The notes under the pieces were generated by a model. The model saw only the letters and a list, made by a program, of their open reading frames with translations. It made no database searches and was not told the DNA's origin. 64,000 nucleotides of DNA from Lachnospiraceae bacterium (GTDB lineage: Bacteria; Bacillota; Clostridia; Lachnospirales; Lachnospiraceae), in the NCBI GenBank assembly GCA_014804755.1, contig JAAUZE010000019.1, positions 103,772 through 167,771 of the forward strand, given 5' to 3'. The first letter of the stretch is position 1. Each line of letters starts with the position of its first letter. Positions 34,875-44,000 of the stretch are shown here, one piece after another. Both the position numbers and the translations under genes were made by a program.

Positions 34875-34893
34875 ACCTATCTTTTTCATAGGT
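34875..34893. promoter_or_regulatory. Candidate CymR-like operator at cysK
   Basis: Inverted repeat ACCTAT (34875-34880) / ATAGGT (34888-34893), read on the transcript strand as ACCTATGAAAAAGATAGGTT. It lies about 15-33 bases downstream of the predicted start point. The same half-sites occur in the rrf2 promoter (37445-37472). Confidence 0.5.
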
Positions 34894-34914
34894 ATTATAT
34901 GTTTTATTAATGTG

Positions 34915-34943
34915 AGTATAACCGCATCTTCTTCCTTTGTCAA
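34915..34943 (-). promoter_or_regulatory. Promoter of the cysK leader
   Basis: On the minus strand TTGACA (34938-34943), 17 bases, TATACT (34915-34920): a near-consensus sigma-A promoter. The predicted start is near 34908. Confidence 0.85.
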
Positions 34944-35017
34944 TCTTTTTTTCATTTTAGTCAAATTTTAGTCAAATTTTTTATAACCACCGCCATCCGG
35001 TGTGTCACCTTTTTCCC

Positions 35018-36178
35018 TCAGATATCCTTTTTAAAAGAAGAAAACGCCTGCTTCAAGTCGGCTATCAGATCCTGCTTATCCTCTATGCCTGCCGACAAGC
35101 GAAGCACCCGGTCCGTAATCCCGATTTTGATGCGGACCTCCTCCGGCACATCCGCATGTGTCTGGGTTGTTGGATAGGTGAGCAGTGTTTCCGTACCGCC
35201 GAGGCTTTCCGCAAACGGGATCAGCTTTGTGGATTTTAAGATATGTAGCGCCAGCTCCCTGCTCTCCACCTCAAATGTGAGCATGCTGCCGAAACCGCTT
35301 GCCTGCGACTTGCAGATCTCATATCCTTTTGTGCCTTCTATTCCCGGATAGTATACCTTCAAAACCTTGGGTTCCTTAATCAAATAATCGACAATGGCCT
35401 TGGCGTTTTCCTGCGCTTTCTCCATTCTGATCGGCAAGGTCTTAATGCCGCGGAGGATCAGCCAGCTGTCAAACGGCGCAAGCCCTGATCCGACCGTCTT
35501 GATCAGAAATCTCAGCTTATCCGACAGCTCCTGCGAATTTGTCACGATAAATCCGGACAGGGTATCATTGTGTCCTCCCAAAAATTTGGTACCGCTGTGA
35601 ATGATCAGATCGGCGCCTAGTTCAAACGGCTTCTGGAAATACGGCGACATAAACGTATTATCAACGATCAATAATAACCCATGCCGTTTGGCGATCTCGG
35701 ATACCTTGCGGACGTCGATGACGCTCATCATCGGATTTGTCGGTGTCTCGATAAAAATTGCCTTCGTATTGTCTTTTACATAGTTCTCGATATCCTCTTC
35801 GGCGCAGTCTATATGGCTGAACGTAATGCCGTTTTTTTCGCTGACATGATTGAAAAGCCGGATGCTTCCCCCATAAAGATCCGCATCCGTGATCAGATGA
35901 TCTCCCGGCCGAAACAGCTCCATCAAAGTCGTAATTGCCGCCATACCGGAGGAAAATGCCAGTGCGTCCACACCTCCCTCAAGCGCCGCTACGACATGCT
36001 CCACCTGCTGCCTCGTCGGATTTTGCAGCCGGCTATAATCAAATCCTGTGCTCTGCCCCACTTCCGGATGTGCATAAGTGGCTGTCTGATAAATAGGAAA
36101 GCTGATGGCACCCGTCTTGTCCTTATCATAATCTTTCCCGTTTCCATAAATACATTTTGTTGCAAATTCAAAACCCAT
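35018..36178 (-). CDS. PLP-dependent trans-sulfuration enzyme (cystathionine gamma-synthase/lyase family)
   Basis: A 386-residue Cys/Met-metabolism PLP enzyme. I start at ATG 36176-36178, which has GAGAGG upstream; the frame extends 22 codons further without support. PLP-binding Lys198 lies in HSGTKFLGGHND. Other signatures are YSRLQNPTRQQVE, AFSSGMAAI, DLYGGSIRLF, ETPTNPM and VDNTFMSPYFQKP. Between synthase, lyase and O-acetylhomoserine sulfhydrylase activities the sequence alone does not decide. Its position between cysK and mnmA suggests cysteine/homocysteine interconversion. Confidence 0.92.
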   Translation of the reverse strand: MGFEFATKCIYGNGKDYDKDKTGAISFPIYQTATYAHPEVGQSTGFDYSRLQNPTRQQVEHVVAALEGGVDALAFSSGMAAITTLMELFRPGDHLITDADLYGGSIRLFNHVSEKNGITFSHIDCAEEDIENYVKDNTKAIFIETPTNPMMSVIDVRKVSEIAKRHGLLLIVDNTFMSPYFQKPFELGADLIIHSGTKFLGGHNDTLSGFIVTNSQELSDKLRFLIKTVGSGLAPFDSWLILRGIKTLPIRMEKAQENAKAIVDYLIKEPKVLKVYYPGIEGTKGYEICKSQASGFGSMLTFEVESRELALHILKSTKLIPFAESLGGTETLLTYPTTQTHADVPEEVRIKIGITDRVLRLSAGIEDKQDLIADLKQAFSSFKKDI

Positions 36179-36280
36179 GTGTATTTTCCTCTCTTTCTGT
36201 CTATGAATCTCATGCAATCGCGGATCGCCCTGAATCACATTCATTTTTTTCAGAATGTCTTATTCCACAGGCAGCGCTCA

Positions 36281-37363
36281 TCATCCGACTCTCTGTATGA
36301 CCCCACCGCCAACAACGATGTCTCCATCATACAAAACCACCGACTGCCCTTTCGTTATGGCGCGCTGCGGCTCGTCAAACGCAACATTCAGTGTGCCTTC
36401 TCCTGTCTGCATAACCGTTGCCGGCTGTTCCGCCTGCCGATAGCGCACTTTTGCTTTTAAGCGCACGGCTCCCTCTATACGCGGAACGGATATGAGATTC
36501 ACATTCCCGGCTGTCAGCGACGTTGAAAACAATTCCTGTTTTTTTCCCAGCGTGACGGTATTGGCTGACGGATCGACCGCGCATACATACATCGGTTCCG
36601 GTCCGGATATGCCAAGTCCCCTGCGCTGTCCCACCGTATAACGTATGATTCCTCTGTGTCTGCCGATGACATTTCCTTCTTGGTCAATAAAATCCCCTTC
36701 CGGATAGCTTTTCCCAGTGTACTGTTCCATAAAATCAAAATAATGTCCTTCCTGCACAAAACAAATATCCTGACTGTCATGCTTTTGGGCATTGACAAAG
36801 CCTTTCGCCCGCGCGATCTCCCTCACTTTCTCTTTCTTCATACCTCCCAGCGGAAACAGGGTGTGTGCCAACTGTTCCTGTGTCATGGAATACAATACAT
36901 AACTCTGATCCTTCCCCCCATCCACTGCTTTTTTTAATAGATACCTTCCCGAAATCGCATCCCATTCTATCCGCGCATAATGTCCGGTCACAACGTAATC
37001 ATACCCAATCTCCTCTGCACGGTGATATAATTTATCAAATTTCAGATAGCGGTTGCAGTCTATACAAGGATTCGGTGTCATTCCATTCTCATAGGCCGCG
37101 ATAAAGCGATCGATCACATCTTCCTGAAACCGCTCCGAAAAGTTAAACACATGATAGGGAATATCCAATGCATATGCCACGCTTCTTGCGTCTTCCACAT
37201 CATCGAGCGAACAGCAGGAATGCTCTTTGGAAACACCGATATCTTCATTGTGAAAAAGTTTCATGGTAATTCCCATACAGTCATAGCCCTGCTCTTTTAT
37301 GAGATATGCAGCAACACCGGAATCCACACCGCCGCTCATTGCAATGACCGCTTTCCTTCCCAT
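36281..37363 (-). CDS. mnmA: tRNA-specific 2-thiouridylase MnmA
   Basis: Inserts sulfur at U34 of Lys, Glu and Gln tRNAs using sulfur relayed from a cysteine desulfurase. 360 residues from the ATG at 37361-37363 (GGGAGGTGGAG upstream; a longer frame to 37486 runs into the rrf2 promoter). The PP-loop AMSGGVDSGVAA (8-19) binds ATP. Catalytic cysteines are in NPCIDCNRYLKF and DSQDICFV. GQRRGLGI and GGGVIQRV mark the C-terminal domain. As a consumer of cysteine sulfur it fits this locus. Confidence 0.96.
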   Translation of the reverse strand: MGRKAVIAMSGGVDSGVAAYLIKEQGYDCMGITMKLFHNEDIGVSKEHSCCSLDDVEDARSVAYALDIPYHVFNFSERFQEDVIDRFIAAYENGMTPNPCIDCNRYLKFDKLYHRAEEIGYDYVVTGHYARIEWDAISGRYLLKKAVDGGKDQSYVLYSMTQEQLAHTLFPLGGMKKEKVREIARAKGFVNAQKHDSQDICFVQEGHYFDFMEQYTGKSYPEGDFIDQEGNVIGRHRGIIRYTVGQRRGLGISGPEPMYVCAVDPSANTVTLGKKQELFSTSLTAGNVNLISVPRIEGAVRLKAKVRYRQAEQPATVMQTGEGTLNVAFDEPQRAITKGQSVVLYDGDIVVGGGVIQRVG

Positions 37364-37438
37364 CGCTCCACCTCCCCTGACGTTTTCCCTCACGCCCGCA
37401 AAAGAATCCATCCCCATATGCAAAAAACATTCGGCATC

Positions 37439-37472
37439 TTGATAACCTATGTATCCTGTGGTAAGATAGGTT
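37439..37472 (+). promoter_or_regulatory. rrf2 promoter with overlapping operator half-sites
   Basis: TTGATA (37439-37444), 17 bases, TAAGAT (37462-37467). ACCTATG (37445-37451) lies in the spacer and GATAGGTT (37465-37472) covers the -10, giving ACCTATG-N13-GATAGGTT. The arrangement suits autorepression and matches half-sites at the cysK start. mnmA is divergent from here. Confidence 0.6.
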
Positions 37473-37518
37473 TTGAGGCAATACATTGCCTAACTACCCC
37501 TGTTAAGGAGAACCTATC

Positions 37519-37950
37519 ATGAAAATTTCAACCAGAGGACGCTATTCACTGCGCATGATGATTGACTTAGCCCAGCATTACAATGAGGGTTTTATTTCAT
37601 TAAAAGACATCTCGATCCGCCAAAACATTTCCAAAAAGTATCTTGAACAGATTATTCCGTTCCTGAACAGAGGAAATCTTCTTCATGCCAATAAGGGGCA
37701 TATGGGCGGCTACCAGCTTGCAAAATCGCCTTCCGAAATCACGATCAGAGAAATCCTTGAAAGTGCCGAGGGAAGCCTTACACCGGTAAGCTGTATGGAT
37801 AATGTCCCGAACCTCTGCGAAAATTGTGACGGCTGTCTCACCCTCCCGATCTATGAAGGGCTGTACCATACCATCCTTGCTTATCTGAATGATATTACTT
37901 TACAGGATGTCATAAACAGGAAGCCGGATGTCTGTGAGTATTATATCTAA
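37519..37950 (+). CDS. Rrf2 family transcriptional regulator (CymR/IscR-like)
   Basis: A 143-residue winged-helix regulator: MKISTRGRYSLRMMIDLA, DISIRQNISKKYLEQII, and wing region NKGHMGGYQLAKSP. Four cysteines (C92, C100, C103, C106 in SCMDNVPNLCENCDGC) lie where IscR-type members bind an Fe-S cluster; B. subtilis CymR lacks such a site. It is surrounded by cysteine genes and shares operator-like half-sites with cysK, so I infer it represses cysteine synthesis, perhaps sensing Fe-S status or the CysK complex. AAGGAG precedes the ATG. Confidence 0.92.
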   Translation: MKISTRGRYSLRMMIDLAQHYNEGFISLKDISIRQNISKKYLEQIIPFLNRGNLLHANKGHMGGYQLAKSPSEITIREILESAEGSLTPVSCMDNVPNLCENCDGCLTLPIYEGLYHTILAYLNDITLQDVINRKPDVCEYYI

Positions 37951-37967
37951 ATATAATCCGACAGATT

Positions 37968-38864
37968 CTATTTCGTCCTGTATTTTTGCATCATAAGCTC
38001 CGGCACATATGCCGAAACCTTCGTGTTTTCCGGAATGGACTGCGTAACGAATGTATTTCCTGCCACCACGGAATTTTTGCCGACAACAGTGTCCCCGCCA
38101 AGGATGGTGGTATTGGCATAAATCACCACGTTGTCCTCAATCGTCGGATGCCTTTTGATACCGGAAAGTTCCTGGCCTTTCATGGTGGAAATAGCCCCCA
38201 GCGTCACTCCCTGATAGATTTTCACATGACTGCCGATCTCAGTCGTTTCCCCGATCACAATGCCCGTGCCATGATCGATAAAGAAATATTCGCCGATCTT
38301 TGCCCCCGGGTTAATGTCAATCCCCGTCCTGCTGTGCGCGTGTTCCGTCATGATTCTCGGAATATACGGAACATTGAGTTCATACAGCACATGCGCGGTC
38401 CTGTATACAAAGATCGCATAAATTCCCGGATAGGAAAAAATAATATCTTCTTTGCTTCCCGCTGCCGGATCCCCCTGAAGCTCCGCTTCCACATCCTTAA
38501 AGATCAACTGCTGAATATCCGGTATGGCATCGATAAATCTAAGGGTCTTCTCCTCCGCAATGTCGTCAATCCCATCCGGTTTGTTCCCATTGCTCTGGTA
38601 TATCAAGGCTATACGGATCTGCTTGAATAACTTTTCATAAATACCTGCAAGCGTGTTGCCCGCAAAATTGCGAAGCGTCACATAAGCCGTATTCTCACTT
38701 CCGAAATATCCCGGAAAAATGAGCCGCCTTACCTCATTGATGATTTCTATGATCTCTGAGCGTTTCGGCAGCTTTTCCCCGATCCCGATCTCAAAAATGC
38801 CCTGATTCTTATAATTTTTCTCCAGCTTCTCGGCAGCTTCCGTAATCTTTTTCTTAATATCCAA
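37968..38864 (-). CDS. epsC: Serine O-acetyltransferase, EpsC type
   Basis: Makes O-acetylserine for CysK. 298 residues from a TTG start (38862-38864) with AGGGG nine bases upstream. The N-terminal helical domain leads to a left-handed hexapeptide beta-helix: GIDINPGAKIGEYFFIDHGT, GIVIGETTEIGSHVKIYQGV, TLGAI, HPTIEDNVVIYANTTILGGD and TVVGKNSVVAGNTFVT. Catalytic His-Asp pair sits in FIDHGTG. The extended N-terminus is characteristic of the EpsC-like form. It is convergent with the rrf2 gene, 17 bases apart. Confidence 0.95.
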   Translation of the reverse strand: MDIKKKITEAAEKLEKNYKNQGIFEIGIGEKLPKRSEIIEIINEVRRLIFPGYFGSENTAYVTLRNFAGNTLAGIYEKLFKQIRIALIYQSNGNKPDGIDDIAEEKTLRFIDAIPDIQQLIFKDVEAELQGDPAAGSKEDIIFSYPGIYAIFVYRTAHVLYELNVPYIPRIMTEHAHSRTGIDINPGAKIGEYFFIDHGTGIVIGETTEIGSHVKIYQGVTLGAISTMKGQELSGIKRHPTIEDNVVIYANTTILGGDTVVGKNSVVAGNTFVTQSIPENTKVSAYVPELMMQKYRTK

Positions 38865-38956
38865 TCCCGCTTTCCCCTATTCTTTCCCGCCTATGAATGA
38901 ATCTGAGTTTTCGCTGTTACTTCATATCCTACTATCCCGATATGCGTTATAGGCAA

Positions 38957-38985
38957 AGTATAACACAGACCGCTGAAACTTTCAA
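38957..38985 (-). promoter_or_regulatory. Promoter of serine acetyltransferase
   Basis: Minus strand TTGAAA (38980-38985), 17 bases, TATACT (38957-38962). Downstream CCTAT...GATAG (about 38927-38955) faintly resembles the operator half-sites at cysK and rrf2. Confidence 0.72.
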
Positions 38986-39026
38986 CCAGATTCTATCAAT
39001 CGGCAGAGCAATCATTCCTTTATTCG

Positions 39027-39533
39027 TTACGATTCACCATCAACAGCAATCTTCATCTTCATATACCCGCAGGTAAACGGGAAAAAATCATATTTCTCCG
39101 TTCCGGTATGCTCTGCCCCGTATGCCTCATACCATTTGCGAAGCCGCACATTTTCCTCGACAATTCCGATATTCATCACAGAACACCCGAGCTTCGCAGC
39201 CTCGGAAACAGCATGCCTCCATAGTTCTCCGCCGATGTTTTGATGGCGGTACTTTGCAAGAACGCACAAATTGTTCAATTCACATTCCCCGTCACTTTGT
39301 TTCCATAAAGAATAATATCCAATGATCCCGTCATCGGTCTGATACACGAACATCGGTCTTTTTTCCTGCTCATAATGGTAAAGCAGCCGTTCTAAAGTCG
39401 TCGCAAACGCCGTAAATCTCGGCGCATTTTCCTCAGTAAATCCAAACTCATCCGCCACGGTCTGAAAGCTGCTGCGGATCACTTTCACGCATTCTTCTAA
39501 ATCATTTCTTGACACCTTCCGTATCATCTGCAT
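39027..39533 (-). CDS. GNAT family N-acetyltransferase
   Basis: A 168-residue acyl-CoA-dependent acetyltransferase. The acetyl-CoA-binding motif is KYRHQNIGGELWRHAV. IGYYSLWKQSDGECELNNLC and YEAYGAEHTGTEKYDFFPFTC complete the fold. GYMKMKI ends it. Substrate unknown. Transcribed alone, downstream end facing the serine acetyltransferase promoter. Confidence 0.88.
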   Translation of the reverse strand: MQMIRKVSRNDLEECVKVIRSSFQTVADEFGFTEENAPRFTAFATTLERLLYHYEQEKRPMFVYQTDDGIIGYYSLWKQSDGECELNNLCVLAKYRHQNIGGELWRHAVSEAAKLGCSVMNIGIVEENVRLRKWYEAYGAEHTGTEKYDFFPFTCGYMKMKIAVDGES

Positions 39534-39661
39534 GCTCCTTCCAAAATGACCACCAGAGTCAATTTTATATCACAAGTAATCCTTTTTTCTTGTTCTTTTT
39601 TCACCCTGCACCAATTATGCAACGCCACATATAATAGAGTAAGTAATCATGCCGAGGCATC

Positions 39662-40927
39662 ATGATGCGCAAATATCCAATTCGGGCAGCCGCCGACACC
39701 CCGGATGTGGGCGGACTGACCATTAACGTGACCTCCACCATCGGGCTTCTCCCGATCGAAGGCGCAACCATTTCCATTCAAAACTCCAATGAAGAAGGAA
39801 ATACCATCGAAGAGCTTCATACAGACAGTTCGGGGCAGACCGACACAGTCGAGCTTCCTGCGCCCCCCTTTGAATACAGTCAGGAACCCGGCTCCAACCA
39901 GCCCTATACCGACTACAATCTGACGATCACGGCGCCGGGCTACGAGCCGACCGTCATAAACGGCACGGAGATCCTGCCCGACGTCACCGCCATTCAGAAT
40001 GTCAAGCTGACGCCGATCGAGACGGGAACAGGCGAGGACGAGATCACGATTCCCGAGCACACGCTCTATGGTGATTATCCTCCGAAGATCCCCGAGGATG
40101 AGATCAAACCGATGGATGAATCCGGCAGCATCGTATTAAGCCGCGTCGTCATTCCGGAATACATCGTCGTACATGACGGCACACCGAGCAACTCCTCAGC
40201 CGGAAACTATTATGTGACATACACCGATTACATCAAAAACGTGGTCTCCTCTGAAATCTATGCCACATGGCCGGAGAGCACCATCTATGCCAACACGCTT
40301 GCCATTTTGAGCTTCACGCTCAACCGGGTGTATACGGAGTGGTACCGGAACCAAGGCTATGATTTTACGATCACCAACTCCACCGCATACGACCAGAAAT
40401 GGATACGCGGAAGAAATATCTATACCAATATCGACCGCATCGTGGACAGTATTTTCAACAACTACCTGTCCCGTCCCGGTGTGCGCCAGCCGATCTTTAC
40501 GTCTTACTGCGACGGAAAAAACACGACCTGCAGCGGACTTTCGCAATGGGGGTCCAAATATCTCGGCGATCAGGGCTACAGCGCAATCGATATTATCCAC
40601 TACTATTATGGCAGCGATATGTATATCAATTCCACGATAAGCGTGTCGGGTATCCCCTCCTCCTGGCCCGGCTATAATCTTTCAGGCGGCGCTTCAGGGC
40701 AAAAAGTACAGCAGATTCAGGAACAGCTCAACCGCATCGCGCGAAACTATCCTGCCATTCCGACCATTTCCGCCGACGGCATCTACGGAGCGAATACCGC
40801 TGAGGCCGTCCGTACATTCCAAAGGATCTTCGGCCTGCCGCAGACCGGCGTGGTCGATTATCCGACATGGTATAAAATCTCGCAGATCTATGTGGGCGTC
40901 TCCCGCATTGCAGAGCCGGAGACATAA
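39662..40927 (+). CDS. SpoIID/LytB-like protein with peptidoglycan-binding domain
   Basis: A 421-residue protein of spore-forming clostridia. Residues ~15-120 look like a carboxypeptidase-type beta domain (GLTINVTSTIGLLPIEGATI, ITAPGYEP). The middle carries a SpoIID/LytB-like segment (SEIYATWPESTIYANTLAIL, TSYCDGKNTTCSGLSQWGS). The C-terminal ~75 residues are a PG-binding-1 domain (VQQIQEQLNRIARNYP, DGIYGANTAEAVRTFQ). No signal peptide is visible, so it may act inside the developing spore or be exported otherwise. The second Met (39665) has the better spacing to GAGG. Confidence 0.82.
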   Translation: MMRKYPIRAAADTPDVGGLTINVTSTIGLLPIEGATISIQNSNEEGNTIEELHTDSSGQTDTVELPAPPFEYSQEPGSNQPYTDYNLTITAPGYEPTVINGTEILPDVTAIQNVKLTPIETGTGEDEITIPEHTLYGDYPPKIPEDEIKPMDESGSIVLSRVVIPEYIVVHDGTPSNSSAGNYYVTYTDYIKNVVSSEIYATWPESTIYANTLAILSFTLNRVYTEWYRNQGYDFTITNSTAYDQKWIRGRNIYTNIDRIVDSIFNNYLSRPGVRQPIFTSYCDGKNTTCSGLSQWGSKYLGDQGYSAIDIIHYYYGSDMYINSTISVSGIPSSWPGYNLSGGASGQKVQQIQEQLNRIARNYPAIPTISADGIYGANTAEAVRTFQRIFGLPQTGVVDYPTWYKISQIYVGVSRIAEPET

Positions 40928-40979
40928 AAAATCACACTTTGTGTTCTTTCAAAGATTGGCACATTTGCGACAATCATTC

Positions 40980-41007
40980 AAAGAATCCGCCTTTTGGCGG
41001 ATTCTTT
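40980..41007 (+). terminator. Intrinsic terminator after the SpoIID-like gene
   Basis: AAAGAATCCGCC-TTTT-GGCGGATTCTTT: 12-base stem with T-rich right flank, placed between convergent genes and usable in both directions. The stem AAGAATCCGC recurs at 61910-61932. Confidence 0.82.
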
Positions 41008-41018
41008 TGGCATGTCTG

Positions 41019-44000
41019 TCACTCCTCATTTCTTCTATAATAGCGCCAAAGGCTGACACCACCGATTTCCGTCTCATCCGTAGCCCATTCATCATATTCA
41101 GGATACAGTTTCCCCTGCTCTCCATCCCAGCGTTCCTCTACCCTTTCTTCCCGCACCATTTTTCCGTCCTGGTAATACAACTCCCGATATGCTTCCAGAT
41201 AGGGGTATTCCATATTGTCTCTGAAATTTCTATATGTTTCGGTCTCCGAATAAATCCCTTCCAGTGTTCTGACCAACTGCCATTCTCCGTCGATGTAGGA
41301 AAACATACCGTCAATCTCACCGCCATACGCATCCGTTCCAATATCCCTCCATACGGCATTCAGCTCCGGAACCCACCGGACAAACCCGTCATAACGAACC
41401 CACGATTCTTGCACTAACACTACAACCCCGTCATAACGAACCCTTGCTTGCTCCATAGGCAGCGGTTTTTCCTCATATATCTCCTTCTGCATATCCCATA
41501 TCAGAAATTCTGTATCTGCATAATTATCATGGTTAAAATGCATCAGATCACTGCAAAGCGCAATATCAGGAAATCCGTCCCCCGAAAAATCAATCATCCA
41601 GTGTACCTGCTCAAAATAAACCGGCAAACCGAGAATCCTCTGCTTAGAAATAACCTCTCCCTCCTGATCCCGGACCATCAGACAATAATCCGCCATATAC
41701 CCATAGGAAGATTCCACAAATCCCTCATGATAAATCGGACTGACTCGATCAAAAAGAACCTCAAACAACTCACCGTCATACACAAACTCCTCCTGCCATA
41801 CCCGCTGAGGGAGATCTTCCGCCCTTTCCGTCCCGGCTAAGATCGTGTCATGAGTTCGTGCATGAACATTCAGTACACACTCTTTTGAAAACAAAAAGTA
41901 TTCCGGAATCCGGTGTTCTCGTAACGTTCCGTTCTCCCAATCCCTGTCCCGGATACAGATACATGTTTCCGTCACCTGAATATCCACAAGCTCTCCGTAC
42001 TCGTCCGGCACATAAAAGATCGCGCCGCTGTCCAAATCCTCTATCGCAATATAATCTCCATCCTTAAATTCACGATCCGTCCTCACCTCATCATACGGTA
42101 AACGGTACGCCGCAAAATGCGCGCCGGATCTGCTGCCCGCATCAAAATACAGGGTTTCACTCCCCTCTCCTGCCCGCACCTCGTCATCCGTACTCTCATT
42201 GCTCTGTCCACGATCAGCACACGCTTCGGCTTCCAGCGCCCCAAACAGTTCCTCATAGGTATAAGTCTCCAGGTCTTTTCGCCCGTGCTCAGACTCATAG
42301 TACGCATCCCGGCACGCTCTCGTGATTTCATAATACTGCTCCCCTGTTAAACGAAAATACCACTGCCCATCCACGCTGGAATACATGCCCTGCGCCTGCA
42401 TTTCCTCCGGCACGGAAATCCTCTCATCCTCCTTAACATATTCGGGCACCATAACATGATAGTTCGCTTCCTCCCCGTCATGGAAGACGGCACCGCAAAA
42501 TGTGCTGCATTCCTTTTCCCCGTTTTCGTCCAACAAACAAAATTCCATATATTGTCCATACCATGACCATATTAATTTTCTGCTGCCGACCACCCAATCA
42601 TAACAGCTTTCTGCATCACACCATACGGTATAGGTATCCGTCCCCGCGTCATAATCAAGTACAACATATCCTTCCACATACTGATACACGGTGAGCTCCG
42701 GCGCCCCGTCGCCATCCATGTCAAAAAAATGGAAAGTATAATTATCCTTTTTTGACCATTCCCCGTCTTCTACTTCTTCTGATAGAAAAAAATCCTCAAA
42801 AAACCGAAATTCTGACAATAGCATCGTCCCGCCCGTCTCTCTATCGGTCAGTAGCGCATCTCCCTGGATCAGCTTATAAAATGCCTCCAGATAGAGAGGA
42901 TAGGTATCTATGTCGCCGATTTCATATTCTCCGGAAAATTCTATATCCGCATATGCATCTTTCAGGAATTGGAATGTTTCCTCATCCGCATAGGGCAGCT
43001 TCCGATCGTCCAGCATATCACGCCAGTCGCCACGCTCCCGTCGATACGGCTCCGTACGACTCACGTATTTTTTAACAAAAACGCCGCCCACGAACGTCTC
43101 GATCTTTTCCCAGTATCGCTCGTCGGGATACAGACAGAGATTTCCTTCGTAATAACAGCTCCAGACACTGTCCGGGCGGTACCAGATCGTCCCCACATCG
43201 TAATTGCTCTCCACGATCGTTTCCCCGATCACTTCCCCGTTCTCATACACCAATTCCCGGCGCTCTCCCGAATAATCCAGAATATAATCACCGTGATATT
43301 GCCCTTCAATACCAATGGCTTCTAACCGGCGTACAATCTGCCATTCCCCGCCTAAAAAAGAATACATCTCCAAGACCGGCTGTGCCGTATCCCAATCCCA
43401 GTCGTTAAACGTGATGACACAGGACAACTCCTCATTCCACAGCGGTCCCGTCTCCATGCTCGCATCATCCTTCAACAGCAGCGATGACGCCTCATATCGG
43501 GATACCTCCGCATTCCAGATATAAAACGTATTCATCATGTTGCTTCTCTTGTACGTCGTACAAAACGCAATATCCGCAAACCCGTCCCCGGAAAAATCCT
43601 GTATCCAATAAACCTCTTCCATGCGCACCGAAAAATCGGCCACGATCTGTTCCGAGACAAGCGCTCCGTCCGCATCTAAAAGGGACAGCATGTAATCCGC
43701 ATGATAAGAAGGCGCGTCCGCTGTATCGGGGGCCGTATCGTAGAGCGGACTGATCCGGTCAAATCTCATCTGATAAGACGAACCTCCACAGCTCACAGAC
43801 TCCGACCATACCAAAACAGGAAGACTTTCCTCAAACTCCTCCGAAACCGATTCCGCTCCATCCGTTTCCCCGTCCGTGATTTCCTGATCCTTCCTCAGCG
43901 CAGCTGCCTCTGCTGCATCAGAATCTCGATCCGTCCCTTCGCATTCCCCCGCCGTTTCCTGCGCTTCCTGTCCGAAACGTGTTTTTACCGATTCCTGCGT

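Larger units (their letters stand above)
34541..35017. other. Long cysK leader and promoter region
   Basis: A 477-base non-coding stretch between cysK and the trans-sulfuration gene. Going with transcription (minus strand) it contains a promoter (34915-34943), a short inverted repeat (34875-34893), a leader peptide gene (34786-34848), a hairpin (34773-34798), an intrinsic terminator (34697-34729), and a purine-rich stretch ending at the cysK ribosome binding site GGAGG. I see no T-box sequence and no riboswitch that I recognise. Confidence 0.85.

Noticed and set aside
34541-35017. T-box or SAM riboswitch in the cysK leader
   Set aside because: I find no T-box sequence (AGGGTGGNACCGCG-like) and no S-box pattern; the Cys-codon peptide and terminator explain the leader.
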